Below the pieces are notes generated by a model that saw only the letters and a list, made by a program, of their open reading frames with translations, was not told the DNA's origin and ran no database searches. Shown here in pieces: positions 20,059-30,994 of a DNA stretch of 64,000 nucleotides. Source of the stretch: Cupriavidus sp. P-10 (lineage in GTDB: Bacteria > Pseudomonadota > Gammaproteobacteria > Burkholderiales > Burkholderiaceae); contig NZ_AP025170.1 of assembly GCF_003402535.2 (NCBI RefSeq), positions 1,116,001 through 1,180,000 on the forward strand. Direction: 5' to 3'. How positions within the stretch are numbered: the stretch's first letter is position 1; every line of letters begins with the position of its first letter. The translations under genes and the position numbers were made by a program.

Positions 20059-21012
20059 ATGCTGAGCCGTACCGCCGACCACCTGTTCTGGATGGCCCGC
20101 TACACCGAACGCGCGGAAAACACCGCGCGCATGCTCGACGTCAACTACCAGACCTCGCTGCTGCCGCAATCGGCCGAGGTGGCCGAGCAGGGCTGGTGGG
20201 CCATGCTGGATATCTCGGAGCTGACGCACGCCTTCGACCACAAGTACGGCCTGCTGTCGCGCGACGACGTGATCGATTTCATGGTCCGCGACATGACCAA
20301 TGTGTCGTCGATCATGAGCTGCCTGCGCGCGGCGCGCGAGAACGCGCGCGCGGTGCGGGGCTCACTGACCACCGAAGTCTGGGAGACCGTGAACACTACC
20401 TGGCTCGACGTGCAGCGCATGATCGCCGACGGCGTGCTCAGGGAAGACCCGTCGCGCTTCTTCGAGTGGGTCAAGTTCCGTTCGCACCTGGCGCGCGGCG
20501 TTCAGTTCGGCACCATGCTCAAGGACGATGCCTTTCACTTCATGCGGCTGGGCACCTTCCTGGAGCGTGCCGACAATACCGCGCGGATCCTCGACGTCAA
20601 GTTCCAGGCCTCCGGCAGGGATGACAGCGATCCCAACCGCGAGCAGAACGACTTCTACCACTGGGCCGCGGTGCTTCGCTCGGTGTCCGGGTTCGAGGTC
20701 TACCGCAAGGTCTACCGCGCGGTGGTGACGCCGCAGCGCGTGGCCGAACTGCTGGTGCTGCGCCCTGACATGCCGCGCTCGCTGGTGTCGAGCATGGACG
20801 AGGTGGTGACGATTCTGGCCATGGTGCGCAACCAGCAGTCGGCAGAGACCGAGCGGCAGGCTGGTAAACTCCACGCCGACCTGAAGTACGCGCGCATCGA
20901 CGACATCTTTGCCGTCGGCCTGCACGCGTACCTGACCAGCTTCCTTGAGCGCATCGGCGATCTCGGCAATGGCATCAGCCGGGACTTCCTGGTGCCGCTG
21001 CAGGCGGCCTGA
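20059..21012 (+). CDS. Alpha-E domain protein (DUF403), Anbu cluster
   Basis: A 317-residue mostly helical protein starting MLSRTADHLFWMARYTERAENTARML, the hallmark of the alpha-E family. A second related segment, MRLGTFLERADNTARILDVKF, occurs near residue 165. Alpha-E proteins nearly always sit beside circularly permuted ATP-grasp proteins, sometimes fused to them, and are predicted to be their cofactor or partner subunit. An AGGAGA ribosome-binding site precedes the ATG. The gap from the ATP-grasp gene is 67 bp. No biochemical function is established. Confidence 0.92.
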   Translation: MLSRTADHLFWMARYTERAENTARMLDVNYQTSLLPQSAEVAEQGWWAMLDISELTHAFDHKYGLLSRDDVIDFMVRDMTNVSSIMSCLRAARENARAVRGSLTTEVWETVNTTWLDVQRMIADGVLREDPSRFFEWVKFRSHLARGVQFGTMLKDDAFHFMRLGTFLERADNTARILDVKFQASGRDDSDPNREQNDFYHWAAVLRSVSGFEVYRKVYRAVVTPQRVAELLVLRPDMPRSLVSSMDEVVTILAMVRNQQSAETERQAGKLHADLKYARIDDIFAVGLHAYLTSFLERIGDLGNGISRDFLVPLQAA

Positions 21013-21068
21013 CATGGGCACGCCGGCGGCGACCATGTGCTGCCGGCGCCACGCCGTGCCCTGATACC

Positions 21069-21914
21069 GTGAAATACAAGATCAACCACCATACTGTCTA
21101 CCGCTATGCCGAGCCGGTGCGCCGCAGTGTGCACGAGCTGCGGCTCGAGCCGCGCTCGGGTCCGCTGCAGACGGTGCACAACTGGCAGCTGAGCACGCCC
21201 GGCAACCCGTCCGCGGCGCGCGACGGCTTCGGCAACATCGTGCACAACTTCACAGTCTCCGGCCCGTCGGACACTATCGCCATCGAGGCCAGCGGCGAGG
21301 TGGAAGTTCTGCCGCCGCATGGCGACCTCGACCGCGACGGCCACCATGCCTTCTGCGATGTGCCGCCGGCCGGCGAATCGCGCGTGTCGCCGCTGTACTT
21401 CCTCGGCAGCACGCCGCTGACCACGGCGCCGCGCGAGATGCAGGCCTTCGCCGCGCCGTTCCTGGCTTCGGGCCATGAAATTCCCGCGCTGCTGGCACTG
21501 GCCCAGGCCATCGGCGAACGCGTGCGCTACAAGCCCAATACCACCGATGTCGGGACTTCCGCGGCCGAGGCTTTCGGCCTGGGCAGTGGCGTTTGCCAGG
21601 ACCAGGCGCAGGTGATGGTGGCGGCGTGCCGCGCGCTCGGTGTCCCGGCACGCTATGTGAGCGGCTACTTCTACGATCCCGCCGCCACTGACCTGGCCAG
21701 CCATGCGTGGGCCGACGTTTGCCTGGATCCGCAACGCGAGATCTGGTGCAGTATCGACATCACCCACGGCTGCCTCACCGACGAGCGCCATGTCCGCCTC
21801 GCCGTGGGGCGCGACTACCAGTCCGCCGCACCGGTGCGGGGCATCCTGGAGGGCGGAGCCGGGGAGACGCTCGAAGTCAATGTCGTCATCACGCCGCTTG
21901 CCGACCCGGTCTAG
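21069..21914 (+). CDS. Transglutaminase-like cysteine protease family protein, Anbu cluster
   Basis: A 281-residue protein with a bacterial transglutaminase N-terminal region (MKYKINHHTVYRYAEPVR... LEPRSGPLQTV) and a transglutaminase core. The triad is visible as Cys in GSGVCQDQAQV, His in LASHAWADV and Asp in CSIDITHG. Such proteins hydrolyse or rearrange amide bonds; they are regular neighbours of the ATP-grasp/alpha-E pair. The start is GTG at 21069, with no clear ribosome-binding site, 56 bp after the alpha-E gene. There is no signal peptide, so it should act in the cytoplasm. Confidence 0.91.
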   Translation: MKYKINHHTVYRYAEPVRRSVHELRLEPRSGPLQTVHNWQLSTPGNPSAARDGFGNIVHNFTVSGPSDTIAIEASGEVEVLPPHGDLDRDGHHAFCDVPPAGESRVSPLYFLGSTPLTTAPREMQAFAAPFLASGHEIPALLALAQAIGERVRYKPNTTDVGTSAAEAFGLGSGVCQDQAQVMVAACRALGVPARYVSGYFYDPAATDLASHAWADVCLDPQREIWCSIDITHGCLTDERHVRLAVGRDYQSAAPVRGILEGGAGETLEVNVVITPLADPV

Positions 21915-21932
21915 CTCCGGCCGCCTCAATTA

Positions 21933-21957
21933 GGTGCCGCATTCCAGAACCGGCACC
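21933..21957. repeat. Hairpin between transglutaminase-like and Anbu genes
   Basis: A 7-bp stem GGTGCCG / CGGCACC has an 11-nt loop and no T-run. A possible -10 TAGAAT follows at 21976-21981. The 130-bp gap is the longest in the cluster and may carry a separate start point for the Anbu gene. Confidence 0.4.
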
Positions 21958-22044
21958 GATAGGCGGCAGCGGCGCTAGAATCCGTTAATGCAGGCCTCCG
22001 GCCGGCCACTCCCGGCCGTCCAACAAGAACACCAGAACAAGACC

Positions 22045-22866
22045 ATGACGTACTGTGTAGCCATGCGGCTGGATGCCGGCCTGGTATTCCTGTCCGATTC
22101 CCGCACCAACGCCGGGGTGGACGCCATCTCGACGGCGCGCAAGATGACGGTGTTCGAAGAACCCGGCGACCGCGTGATGGTGCTGATGACCGCCGGCAAC
22201 CTCGCCATCAGCCAGTCTGTGCGCCAGATCCTGGCCGAAAACCATGACGACAAGCGCTCTCTGTGGAATGCGCGTGACATGTTTGAAGCCGCCTCCATCG
22301 TGGGCGACGCGGTGCGCCAGGTACATAAGCGCGACGCGCACGCGCTGCGCGATGCCGGCATCGAATTCAATGTCAGCCTGATCTTCGGCGGTCAGGTCCG
22401 GGGCGAGCGGCAGCGGCTGTTCAATATCTATGCCGCCGGCAACTTCGTCGAAGCCACGCCGGAAAACTGTTATTTCCAGATCGGCGAGGCCAAGTACGGC
22501 AAGCCGATCATCGACCGGGTCGTGCATCCTTCGCTGCCCCTGGCCGAGGGCGCAAAATGCGCGCTGATCTCGATGGATTCGACGCTGAAGTCAAATATTT
22601 CAGTGGGATTGCCGCTGGACCTGCTGGTCTACGAGGCCGATTCGCTGCGCGTGACGCGCTTCGTCAACATCGACGAGCGAAACGCCTATTTCCGCATGAT
22701 TCGCGATACATGGGGCCACCGGCTGCGGCAGGTGTTCGGCGAGATCCACAACCCGGAGTGGGATGTGACCCAGCAGCCCGACTTCCCGCTGGCGCGTGGC
22801 GCGGAGGGCGACTGCTGGGGGCAGCCCGTGCGCGCCAGGCGCAATCCCTCCCGCACCCAGGAATGA
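22045..22866 (+). CDS. Anbu-type proteasome-related peptidase
   Basis: A 273-residue Ntn-hydrolase of the Anbu (ancestral beta subunit) family, related to HslV and 20S proteasome beta subunits. After removal of Met the protein begins TYCVAMRLDAGLVFLSDSRT, giving catalytic Thr1 and Asp17; Lys32 lies in STARKMTVF. GGQVRGERQRLFNIYAAGNF and QIGEAKYGKPIIDR match the family. The ATG at 22045 is required because Thr must follow Met; the upstream ATG at 21988 would bury it. Known Anbu proteins form open helical or ring assemblies without a known ATPase partner. Here too no AAA+ gene is adjacent. Natural substrates are unknown. Confidence 0.93.
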   Translation: MTYCVAMRLDAGLVFLSDSRTNAGVDAISTARKMTVFEEPGDRVMVLMTAGNLAISQSVRQILAENHDDKRSLWNARDMFEAASIVGDAVRQVHKRDAHALRDAGIEFNVSLIFGGQVRGERQRLFNIYAAGNFVEATPENCYFQIGEAKYGKPIIDRVVHPSLPLAEGAKCALISMDSTLKSNISVGLPLDLLVYEADSLRVTRFVNIDERNAYFRMIRDTWGHRLRQVFGEIHNPEWDVTQQPDFPLARGAEGDCWGQPVRARRNPSRTQE

Positions 22867-22880
22867 GGGGCGGGGCGGCG

Positions 22881-23687
22881 ATGCGCGAGATCATTCATTT
22901 TTCCCATGCCAACGGCTTCCCGGTGACGACGTACCGCAAGCTGTTTGGCGAACTGGACGGCGAGTTCGAGTTCCGCGCGGTGGACCGCTACGGCCATCGG
23001 CCGCAGTTTCCGGTGACGCGCGGCTGGCCCCATCTGGTGGAAGAGTTGCTCGATGAGGTGGGGCGCCAGTACCGCGAGCCGGTCTGGCTGGTGGGCCATT
23101 CGCTGGGCGGTTTCCTGTCGATGATGGCGGCGCTGCGCCGGCCCGAATGGGTGCGTGGCGTGGTGATGCTGGATTCGCCGATCATTGCTGGCTGGCGCGC
23201 CTCGCTGCTGAAGACGGCGCAGGTGCTCGGCATGGATGAAAAGCCCGGTCCGGCGGCGGTGACCAGGAACCGGCGCACGCACTGGCCCGACGCCGAGGCC
23301 GTATGGCAGCATTTCCGCAGCAAGCCGAACTTCGCCGTGTGGGATCAAGAGGTGCTGCGCGACTATGCGCTGCATGGCACCGAGCCCACCGGCAAGGCCG
23401 ACGAGCGGCGCTTGCGCTTCGACCGCGAGGTCGAATACTGGATCTACCGCACGCTGCCGACCAGCCTGGGACGCAAGCTCAGGCGGGGCGCGCCAGTGCC
23501 GGTCGGCTTCGTCGCCGGTACGCGATCACGCGAGGTGCGGCAGTGCGGCCTCGCGGCCACCCGCAAGCTGGTGGGCGAAAACCTGCGTTTTATCGAGGGC
23601 GGCCATTTGTACCCGATGGAGCGGCCCCAGGAGACGGCGCAACTGGTGCGCGACCTGATCGGCGCGATGCGCCGCGACGGGCGCTGA
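22881..23687 (+). CDS. Alpha/beta hydrolase at end of the Anbu cluster
   Basis: A 268-residue alpha/beta-hydrolase. The nucleophile elbow is VGHSLGGFLSM (about residues 69-79), a likely acid lies in VMLDSP, and the catalytic His is in FIEGGHLYPME. The N-terminus MREIIHFSHANGFP carries the HANGF oxyanion-hole region. It starts 14 bp after the Anbu stop; an alternative ATG at 22863 would overlap that stop. The tight spacing implies co-transcription, but I cannot say whether it is part of the Anbu system or just read through. The substrate is unknown; an esterase or amidase is possible. Confidence 0.85.
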   Translation: MREIIHFSHANGFPVTTYRKLFGELDGEFEFRAVDRYGHRPQFPVTRGWPHLVEELLDEVGRQYREPVWLVGHSLGGFLSMMAALRRPEWVRGVVMLDSPIIAGWRASLLKTAQVLGMDEKPGPAAVTRNRRTHWPDAEAVWQHFRSKPNFAVWDQEVLRDYALHGTEPTGKADERRLRFDREVEYWIYRTLPTSLGRKLRRGAPVPVGFVAGTRSREVRQCGLAATRKLVGENLRFIEGGHLYPMERPQETAQLVRDLIGAMRRDGR

Positions 23688-23694
23688 ACGGGTA

Positions 23695-23712
23695 TGCGGC
23701 GCATGCGCCGCA
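23695..23712. repeat. Perfect 18-bp palindrome after the Anbu cluster
   Basis: TGCGGCGCATGCGCCGCA is self-complementary and lies 7 bp after the hydrolase stop. It has no T-run, so it may be a weak or factor-assisted terminator, or an RNA 3' end structure. Confidence 0.5.
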
Positions 23713-23817
23713 GCGCTAGCCCGGGGACGTCGGAACGCCCCGGCAGGCCACGCGCGAACCGGCGCTGGCGGGTCGGGTTGTCACAATTTCCGGGTCGGCG
23801 CAGAACGGGCTCTCATG

Positions 23818-25502
<1,685 letters not shown>

Positions 25503-25529
25503 GGCCAGGCGGCAAGAGAGGAGTCTGTC

Positions 25530-26399
25530 ATGAAACTCTGTGGATTCGAGGTCGGCCTCGACAAGCCGTTCTTCCTGATCGCTGGTCCTTGTGTGATCGA
25601 GTCCGAGCAGATGGCGCTGGATACCGCCGGCGAGCTCAAGGCCATCACCGCTGAACTGGGAATCCCGTTCATCTACAAGTCGTCGTTCGACAAGGCCAAT
25701 CGTTCTTCCGGCAAGTCGTTCCGCGGCCTGGGGCTGGAGAAGGGCCTGGAAATCCTGGCGACCGTCAAGCGCGAGATCGGCGTGCCGGTGCTTACCGACA
25801 TCCACGAGATCGACGAGATCAAGCCCGTCGCGGCCGTGGTGGACGTGCTGCAGACCCCGGCCTTCCTGTGCCGCCAGACCGATTTCATCCGCGCCTGCGC
25901 CCAGAGCGGCAAGCCGGTGAACATCAAGAAGGGCCAGTTCCTGGCGCCCGGCGACATGAAGAACGTGATTGACAAGGCCCGCGACGCCGCGCGCGACGCA
26001 GGCCTGCCTGACGACGTCTTCATGGCCTGCGAGCGCGGTGTCTCGTTCGGCTACAACAACCTGGTGTCCGACATGCGCTCGCTTGCGATCATGCGCGAGA
26101 CGGGTGCCCCGGTGGTGTTCGACGCTACCCACTCGGTGCAGCTGCCGGGCGGCCAGGGCACCAGCTCCGGCGGCCAGCGCGAGTTCGTGCCGGTGCTGTC
26201 GCGCGCGGCCGTCGCCACCGGCGTGGCGGGCCTGTTCATGGAAACGCACCCGGACCCGAGCAAGGCCATGTCCGATGGCCCCAACGCGGTGCCGCTGTCG
26301 CGCATGAAGGAATTGCTGGCCGTGCTCAAGGACCTGGACACGCTGGTCAAGCGCGCCGGTTTCCTGGAAGACAACTTCGGCTGGCCGGCCTGCGCCTGA
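25530..26399 (+). CDS. kdsA: 3-deoxy-8-phosphooctulonate synthase (KDO8P synthase)
   Basis: Condenses phosphoenolpyruvate with arabinose 5-phosphate for the KDO of lipopolysaccharide; 289 residues. Signatures are [27 protein letters not shown] CRQTDFIRA and [11 protein letters not shown]. Cys21 in AGPCVIES marks the metal-dependent class, in contrast to E. coli KdsA, which has Asn there. A GAGGAG site precedes the ATG, 27 bp after pyrG. Confidence 0.97.
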   Translation: MKLCGFEVGLDKPFFLIAGPCVIESEQMALDTAGELKAITAELGIPFIYKSSFDKANRSSGKSFRGLGLEKGLEILATVKREIGVPVLTDIHEIDEIKPVAAVVDVLQTPAFLCRQTDFIRACAQSGKPVNIKKGQFLAPGDMKNVIDKARDAARDAGLPDDVFMACERGVSFGYNNLVSDMRSLAIMRETGAPVVFDATHSVQLPGGQGTSSGGQREFVPVLSRAAVATGVAGLFMETHPDPSKAMSDGPNAVPLSRMKELLAVLKDLDTLVKRAGFLEDNFGWPACA

Positions 26400-26410
26400 G
26401 CAGGCCCGGT

Positions 26411-26452
26411 TTTGTCACCACCGCGCCATTTCCGGGCGCCGGTGATGACAAA
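26411..26452. repeat. Long imperfect inverted repeat between kdsA and the DUF1330 gene
   Basis: TTTGTCACCACCGCGCC and, downstream, GGCGCCGGTGATGACAAA can pair with one mismatch and one bulge around a short loop. There is no T-run on the + strand. It could be an intra-operon RNA structure that affects relative expression. Confidence 0.55.
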
Positions 26453-26491
26453 CCATATCGAAAGACAATACAAAAAATCGGGAGATTCTCC

Positions 26492-26785
26492 ATGGCCGCG
26501 GGCTATATCATCGCCTACGTCGACGTGACCGACCCCCAGCAGTACGAAGAATACAAAGTGCTCTCGAGCAAGGCCATGCAGATCCATGGCGCCGAGGTGC
26601 TGGTACGCGGCGGCAAGACCGAGCCGCTGGAGGGCGAGTGGGCGCCGACCCGCGTCGTGGTGCTGAAATTCCCCAGCTATGAAGCCGCCAGGTCGTTCCA
26701 CGACGGCGAAGCCTATCGCGCCGCCCGCAAGGCGCGCGAGAATGCAGCAAAGATGAACATGATCGTGGTGGAAGGCGCTGCCTGA
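26492..26785 (+). CDS. DUF1330 domain-containing protein
   Basis: A 97-residue ferredoxin-like (dimeric alpha-beta barrel) protein. Recognisable features are the start GYIIAYVDVTDPQQYEEYK, GAEVLVRGGKTEPLEG and the C-terminal VVLKFPSYEAARSFHDGEAY, all typical of DUF1330. No catalytic function is known. GGGAG precedes the ATG. It lies between kdsA and eno on the same strand. Confidence 0.93.
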   Translation: MAAGYIIAYVDVTDPQQYEEYKVLSSKAMQIHGAEVLVRGGKTEPLEGEWAPTRVVVLKFPSYEAARSFHDGEAYRAARKARENAAKMNMIVVEGAA

Positions 26786-26831
26786 GGGTTGTCGGGCAGT
26801 TTGACATGCGCCTGACATGGGCACAGGTTGA

Positions 26832-28163
<1,332 letters not shown>

Positions 28164-28170
28164 ATCCCGT

Positions 28171-28195
28171 CGTCCCCGCTTGCGCGGGAATGACG
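28171..28195. repeat. REP-like GC-rich repeat after eno
   Basis: Read on the minus strand it is CGTCATTCCCGCGCAAGCGG followed by GGACG, a form of the CGTCATTCCCGC...GCGGG element dispersed in many proteobacterial intergenic regions. It lies 8 bp after the eno stop and before the terminator. Only one copy is in the window. Confidence 0.45.
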
Positions 28196-28210
28196 CAGTA
28201 GTACAGAGAG

Positions 28211-28250
28211 CGGCGGTGGCACGGATTAACATCCGGCCACCGCCGTTTTT
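28211..28250 (+). terminator. Intrinsic terminator after eno
   Basis: A 10-bp perfect stem CGGCGGTGGC / GCCACCGCCG with a 15-nt loop is followed by five T (28246-28250). Confidence 0.9.
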
Positions 28251-28329
28251 GTATCGAAATCTGCCTGGCAATTGCCTTCCGGGCTGACTTCGCAGATCAT
28301 TGTGCGGAATTTCTTGTCCGCAACCTTTC

Positions 28330-28671
28330 ATGCGTCTGATTTCGTTGCTGTTGTTCGTGTTGCTGCTCGCGATCCAGTATCCGCTCTGGCTGGGCAAGGG
28401 TGGCTGGCTGCGCGTCTGGGACCTGAACCGCCAGCTGACCGAGCAAGGTACCCGCAACCAGACGCTCAAGCTGCGCAATGCCAAGCTGGAAGGGGAAGTT
28501 GCCGACCTGCAGGACGGTACCGGTGCGATCGAGGAACGTGCCCGCTATGAGCTGGGCATGGTGCGGGAAGGCGAGGTGTTCGTGCAGTTCGTGGCACCGG
28601 CACCCAAGGTCAGCGCTACGCCGCCGCTGCCGCCGCCGGCAAATTCCGTCGCCGGGCGCGGCGGACACTGA
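28330..28671 (+). CDS. ftsB: Cell division protein FtsB
   Basis: A bitopic divisome protein that forms the FtsQLB complex; 113 residues. One N-terminal membrane helix ([20 protein letters not shown]) is followed by a coiled coil ([21 protein letters not shown]) and the family segment [16 protein letters not shown] Pro/Ala-rich C-terminal tail of about 25 residues extends beyond it. The ATG at 28330 puts the membrane helix at the N-terminus, as in the family. Its place after eno is conserved in proteobacteria. Confidence 0.93.
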
Positions 28672-28707
28672 TCAACGTTCTGTTTTGCCGTTGGCGGCAC
28701 CTGGCCG

Positions 28708-29136
28708 TCACCACCAGTACGGATAGCCGCCCCAGTAGCCGGGCATCCCCACGCTGACGCCGCCACCCCAGTGGCCGCCGCCCCATCCCCCGTAGAACAG
28801 GTTCCAGCTCGTGTTGGGATAGGCGTATGCCCGCGCGTACGCCTCGGCTTGTTGCCGTCGCGCGATGGCGTCAGCCTGTTCGCGCAGCACCTCCTGGTTC
28901 AGGGCATCGAGCTTTTGCCGCGCTTCGGGCGTCAGCCGCGCCGGCGGCATGGCGCTCGGCGCGAGCCGCGCCGTCGGAGGCGAGCCGTTGGCGTCGCGTG
29001 GGATCTCAGCGCAGCCAGTGGCCAATAGCAGGGCGCCTGCCGCGGCCAATGCAACAGCGCCACGCATCCGGCTGCGCGTGGCGGCCGTTGTCGTGGCGCT
29101 GGATTCGGGTAAGGGGAGTGACGCTTCGGCGGACAT
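28708..29136 (-). CDS. Hypothetical lipoprotein with Gly/Trp/Tyr-rich C-terminus
   Basis: About 142 residues. A signal segment GAVALAAAGALLLATGC ends in a lipobox. A helical charged region (LTPEARQKLDALNQEVLREQA) follows, and then a C-terminus rich in Gly, Trp and Tyr (FYGGWGGGHWGGGVSVG... YWGGYPYWW). The start is uncertain: ATG codons occur at 29160, 29136 and 29067, the last giving the most compact signal peptide. I do not recognise a family. It is convergent with ftsB and lies downstream of hslO on the same strand. Confidence 0.65.
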   Translation of the reverse strand: MSAEASLPLPESSATTTAATRSRMRGAVALAAAGALLLATGCAEIPRDANGSPPTARLAPSAMPPARLTPEARQKLDALNQEVLREQADAIARRQQAEAYARAYAYPNTSWNLFYGGWGGGHWGGGVSVGMPGYWGGYPYWW

Positions 29137-29244
29137 GGCGGTTCTCAGGCTCGCGGGCACAGCGATCGTACAGCCGTTGGACAGGGCGGCGCGCCGGATG
29201 TTTCCGTTACGCCGCTCCCGCTCTCATTCCCCGCTCACGTTGCC

Positions 29245-29264
29245 GCCACGGATCAATCCGTGGC
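29245..29264. terminator. Hairpin after hslO
   Basis: A perfect 9-bp stem GCCACGGAT / ATCCGTGGC with a CA turn begins 9 bp beyond the hslO stop. It has no U-run on either strand, so termination is uncertain. Confidence 0.45.
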
Positions 29265-29272
29265 TTGCCGCC

Positions 29273-30280
29273 TCAGTGGTGCTGGTGCGCGCCAGCCCCG
29301 GCGCCGGTGGCGACGTGGGTGGCCGAGAACAGCTGGGCGCAATCGACCGGGTCGAACTCATAGCGCTGGCCGCAGAAATCGCAATGGATCTCCACGTTGC
29401 CGCGTTCGGCGATGATGCTCTCGATCTCTTCGCGCCCCAGCGACTGCAGCATGCCCGCCACCTTGGGACGCGAGCACGAGCAATGGAAATGCGGCGTCAT
29501 CGGCTCAAACACGCGCAGGCCGGCGTCCTGCAGGTCTTCCCAGAACAGGCGGCGCAGCAGCGTCTCGGGCGACTCGGCCAGCAGTTCTTCGGCCTTGAGC
29601 GTGGTGCCCAATTGCACCGCGCGGTCCCAGGTGTCCAGGTCCTGGGCCTTGGCATGGCTGGCCAGCGGAGCGCCGGTCTCGCCCACGTTGGCCGTACCGC
29701 CGTAGGAGGGCAGCTTCTGCAGCAGCATGCCGGCGGCGACGCGGTCGTCGGCGGCCAGCCACAGGCGCGTGTCGAGCTGCTCGGATGCCTTCATGTAATG
29801 CTCCAGCACCGCGCTGATCGACGCCAGCGGGCCGTGCTCATCCGCCAGCGGCACGATGCCCTGGTACGGCTGCTGGCCCGGCAGCTTGTCCTTCGGGTCA
29901 AGCGTGATGGCAAAGCGGCCGTGGCCGTGCGCATGGACGAGGTCGGCCAGCGTGGCGTCGTCGGCAATCTCGGCGCCCTCGGCCAGCTTGGCGGTGGCGC
30001 GCATCGACAGGTCGGACAGGCATTCCACCACCAGCATGCGCACCGGGCCGTCGCCGTGCAGCTGCATCACCAGCGCGCCGTTGAACTTCAGGTTGGCCGA
30101 CAGCAGTGCCGCGGCGGCCACCATCTCGCCCAGCAGCCGGCGCACCGGCGTGGGGTAGCTGTGGCGGCCCAGCACTTCCTGCCAGGTGGCTTCCATGCGC
30201 ACCAGTTCGCCGCGCACGGGGGCGGCGTCGAACAGGAACTTCTGCAGGGTGTCGGGGGTGGTGGGGGTAGTCTGAGTCAC
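29273..30280 (-). CDS. hslO: Redox-regulated chaperone Hsp33
   Basis: A cytosolic holdase chaperone activated by oxidation; 335 residues, longer than E. coli's 292. The C-terminal zinc switch is visible as CSC (in FHCSCSRPKV) and CDFC (in HCDFCGQRYEF), which bind zinc when reduced. The N-terminal domain contains RFLFDAAPVRGELVR-like KFLFDAAPVRGELVR and GEMVAAAALLSANLKF. The start is GTG at 30280 with no strong ribosome-binding site. A His-rich end follows the switch. It may be co-transcribed with the upstream gamma carbonic anhydrase gene, 42 bp away. Confidence 0.95.
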   Translation of the reverse strand: MTQTTPTTPDTLQKFLFDAAPVRGELVRMEATWQEVLGRHSYPTPVRRLLGEMVAAAALLSANLKFNGALVMQLHGDGPVRMLVVECLSDLSMRATAKLAEGAEIADDATLADLVHAHGHGRFAITLDPKDKLPGQQPYQGIVPLADEHGPLASISAVLEHYMKASEQLDTRLWLAADDRVAAGMLLQKLPSYGGTANVGETGAPLASHAKAQDLDTWDRAVQLGTTLKAEELLAESPETLLRRLFWEDLQDAGLRVFEPMTPHFHCSCSRPKVAGMLQSLGREEIESIIAERGNVEIHCDFCGQRYEFDPVDCAQLFSATHVATGAGAGAHQHH

Positions 30281-30322
30281 GTTGTCTGTCGGTAATTCGA
30301 TGGGTGCCGCCGCGGCTTGCGT

Positions 30323-30847
30323 TCAGCCGATCCGCTTGAGCTGTTGCTTGTACATGGCCTGCCGCGAGGCGTAGGTCTCGGCGTTGCGGTACAGGTTGGC
30401 GACGTCCTCGTCGGTCAGCTGCCGCACCACCTTGGCCGGCGCGCCCAGGATCAGCGAGCGGTCCGGGAAGACCTTGCCCTCGGTGACCACGGCACCAGCG
30501 CCTACCAGGCATTCCTTGCCGATCACGGCACGGTTCAGCACCACGGCCTGGATACCGATCAGCGAGCCTTCGCCGACGGTGCAGCCATGCAGCATGGCCT
30601 GGTGGCCAATCGAGACCTTGTCGCCCAGGATCAGCGGGCAGCCCGGGTCAGTGTGCAGCACCGAGCCCTCCTGGATATTGGTGTCATGCCCCACCACGAT
30701 CGGCTCGTTGTCGCCGCGGATCACGACACCGGGCCAGGCGCTGGCGCGGGACTTGAGGGTCACGTTGCCGATGACGGTGGCTTCCGGGGCCACGTAGGCT
30801 TCGCTGTCGATATTGGGCTTGACGTCGCCGAGCTGGTAAAGCGCCAT
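30323..30847 (-). CDS. Gamma carbonic anhydrase family protein
   Basis: A 174-residue left-handed beta-helix protein of the YrdA/PaaY type. Hexapeptide repeats run through VAPEATVIGNVTLKSRASAW and beyond. The three metal-binding His positions are visible in GHDTNIQEGSVLHTD and GHQAMLHGCTVG. Family members bind zinc or iron, but carbonic anhydrase activity is often unproven. AGGAG precedes the ATG. Confidence 0.93.
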   Translation of the reverse strand: MALYQLGDVKPNIDSEAYVAPEATVIGNVTLKSRASAWPGVVIRGDNEPIVVGHDTNIQEGSVLHTDPGCPLILGDKVSIGHQAMLHGCTVGEGSLIGIQAVVLNRAVIGKECLVGAGAVVTEGKVFPDRSLILGAPAKVVRQLTDEDVANLYRNAETYASRQAMYKQQLKRIG

Positions 30848-30964
30848 GAGGTCTCCTGCACGAAAGGCTAATGTTGAAATGGGGGTTGCCGCCGGACTTT
30901 AAAGAGTCAGCGGGTCTGTGGGGAACTGCATGGCCAGGCACGCGGGTGGGTGCCGGCGAGGCCC

Positions 30965-30970
30965 TACAAT
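30965..30970 (+). promoter_or_regulatory. Possible -10 element for the DUF455 gene
   Basis: TACAAT lies 24 bp upstream of the ATG at 30995, which supports that start over an in-frame upstream ATG at 30950. Confidence 0.4.
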
Positions 30971-30994
30971 GGCGGCAGTCCGGATTTTACGCCC

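Noticed and set aside
21988..22044. ATG start for Anbu at 21988
   Set aside because: It would add 19 residues before the Thr that must become the N-terminal nucleophile.
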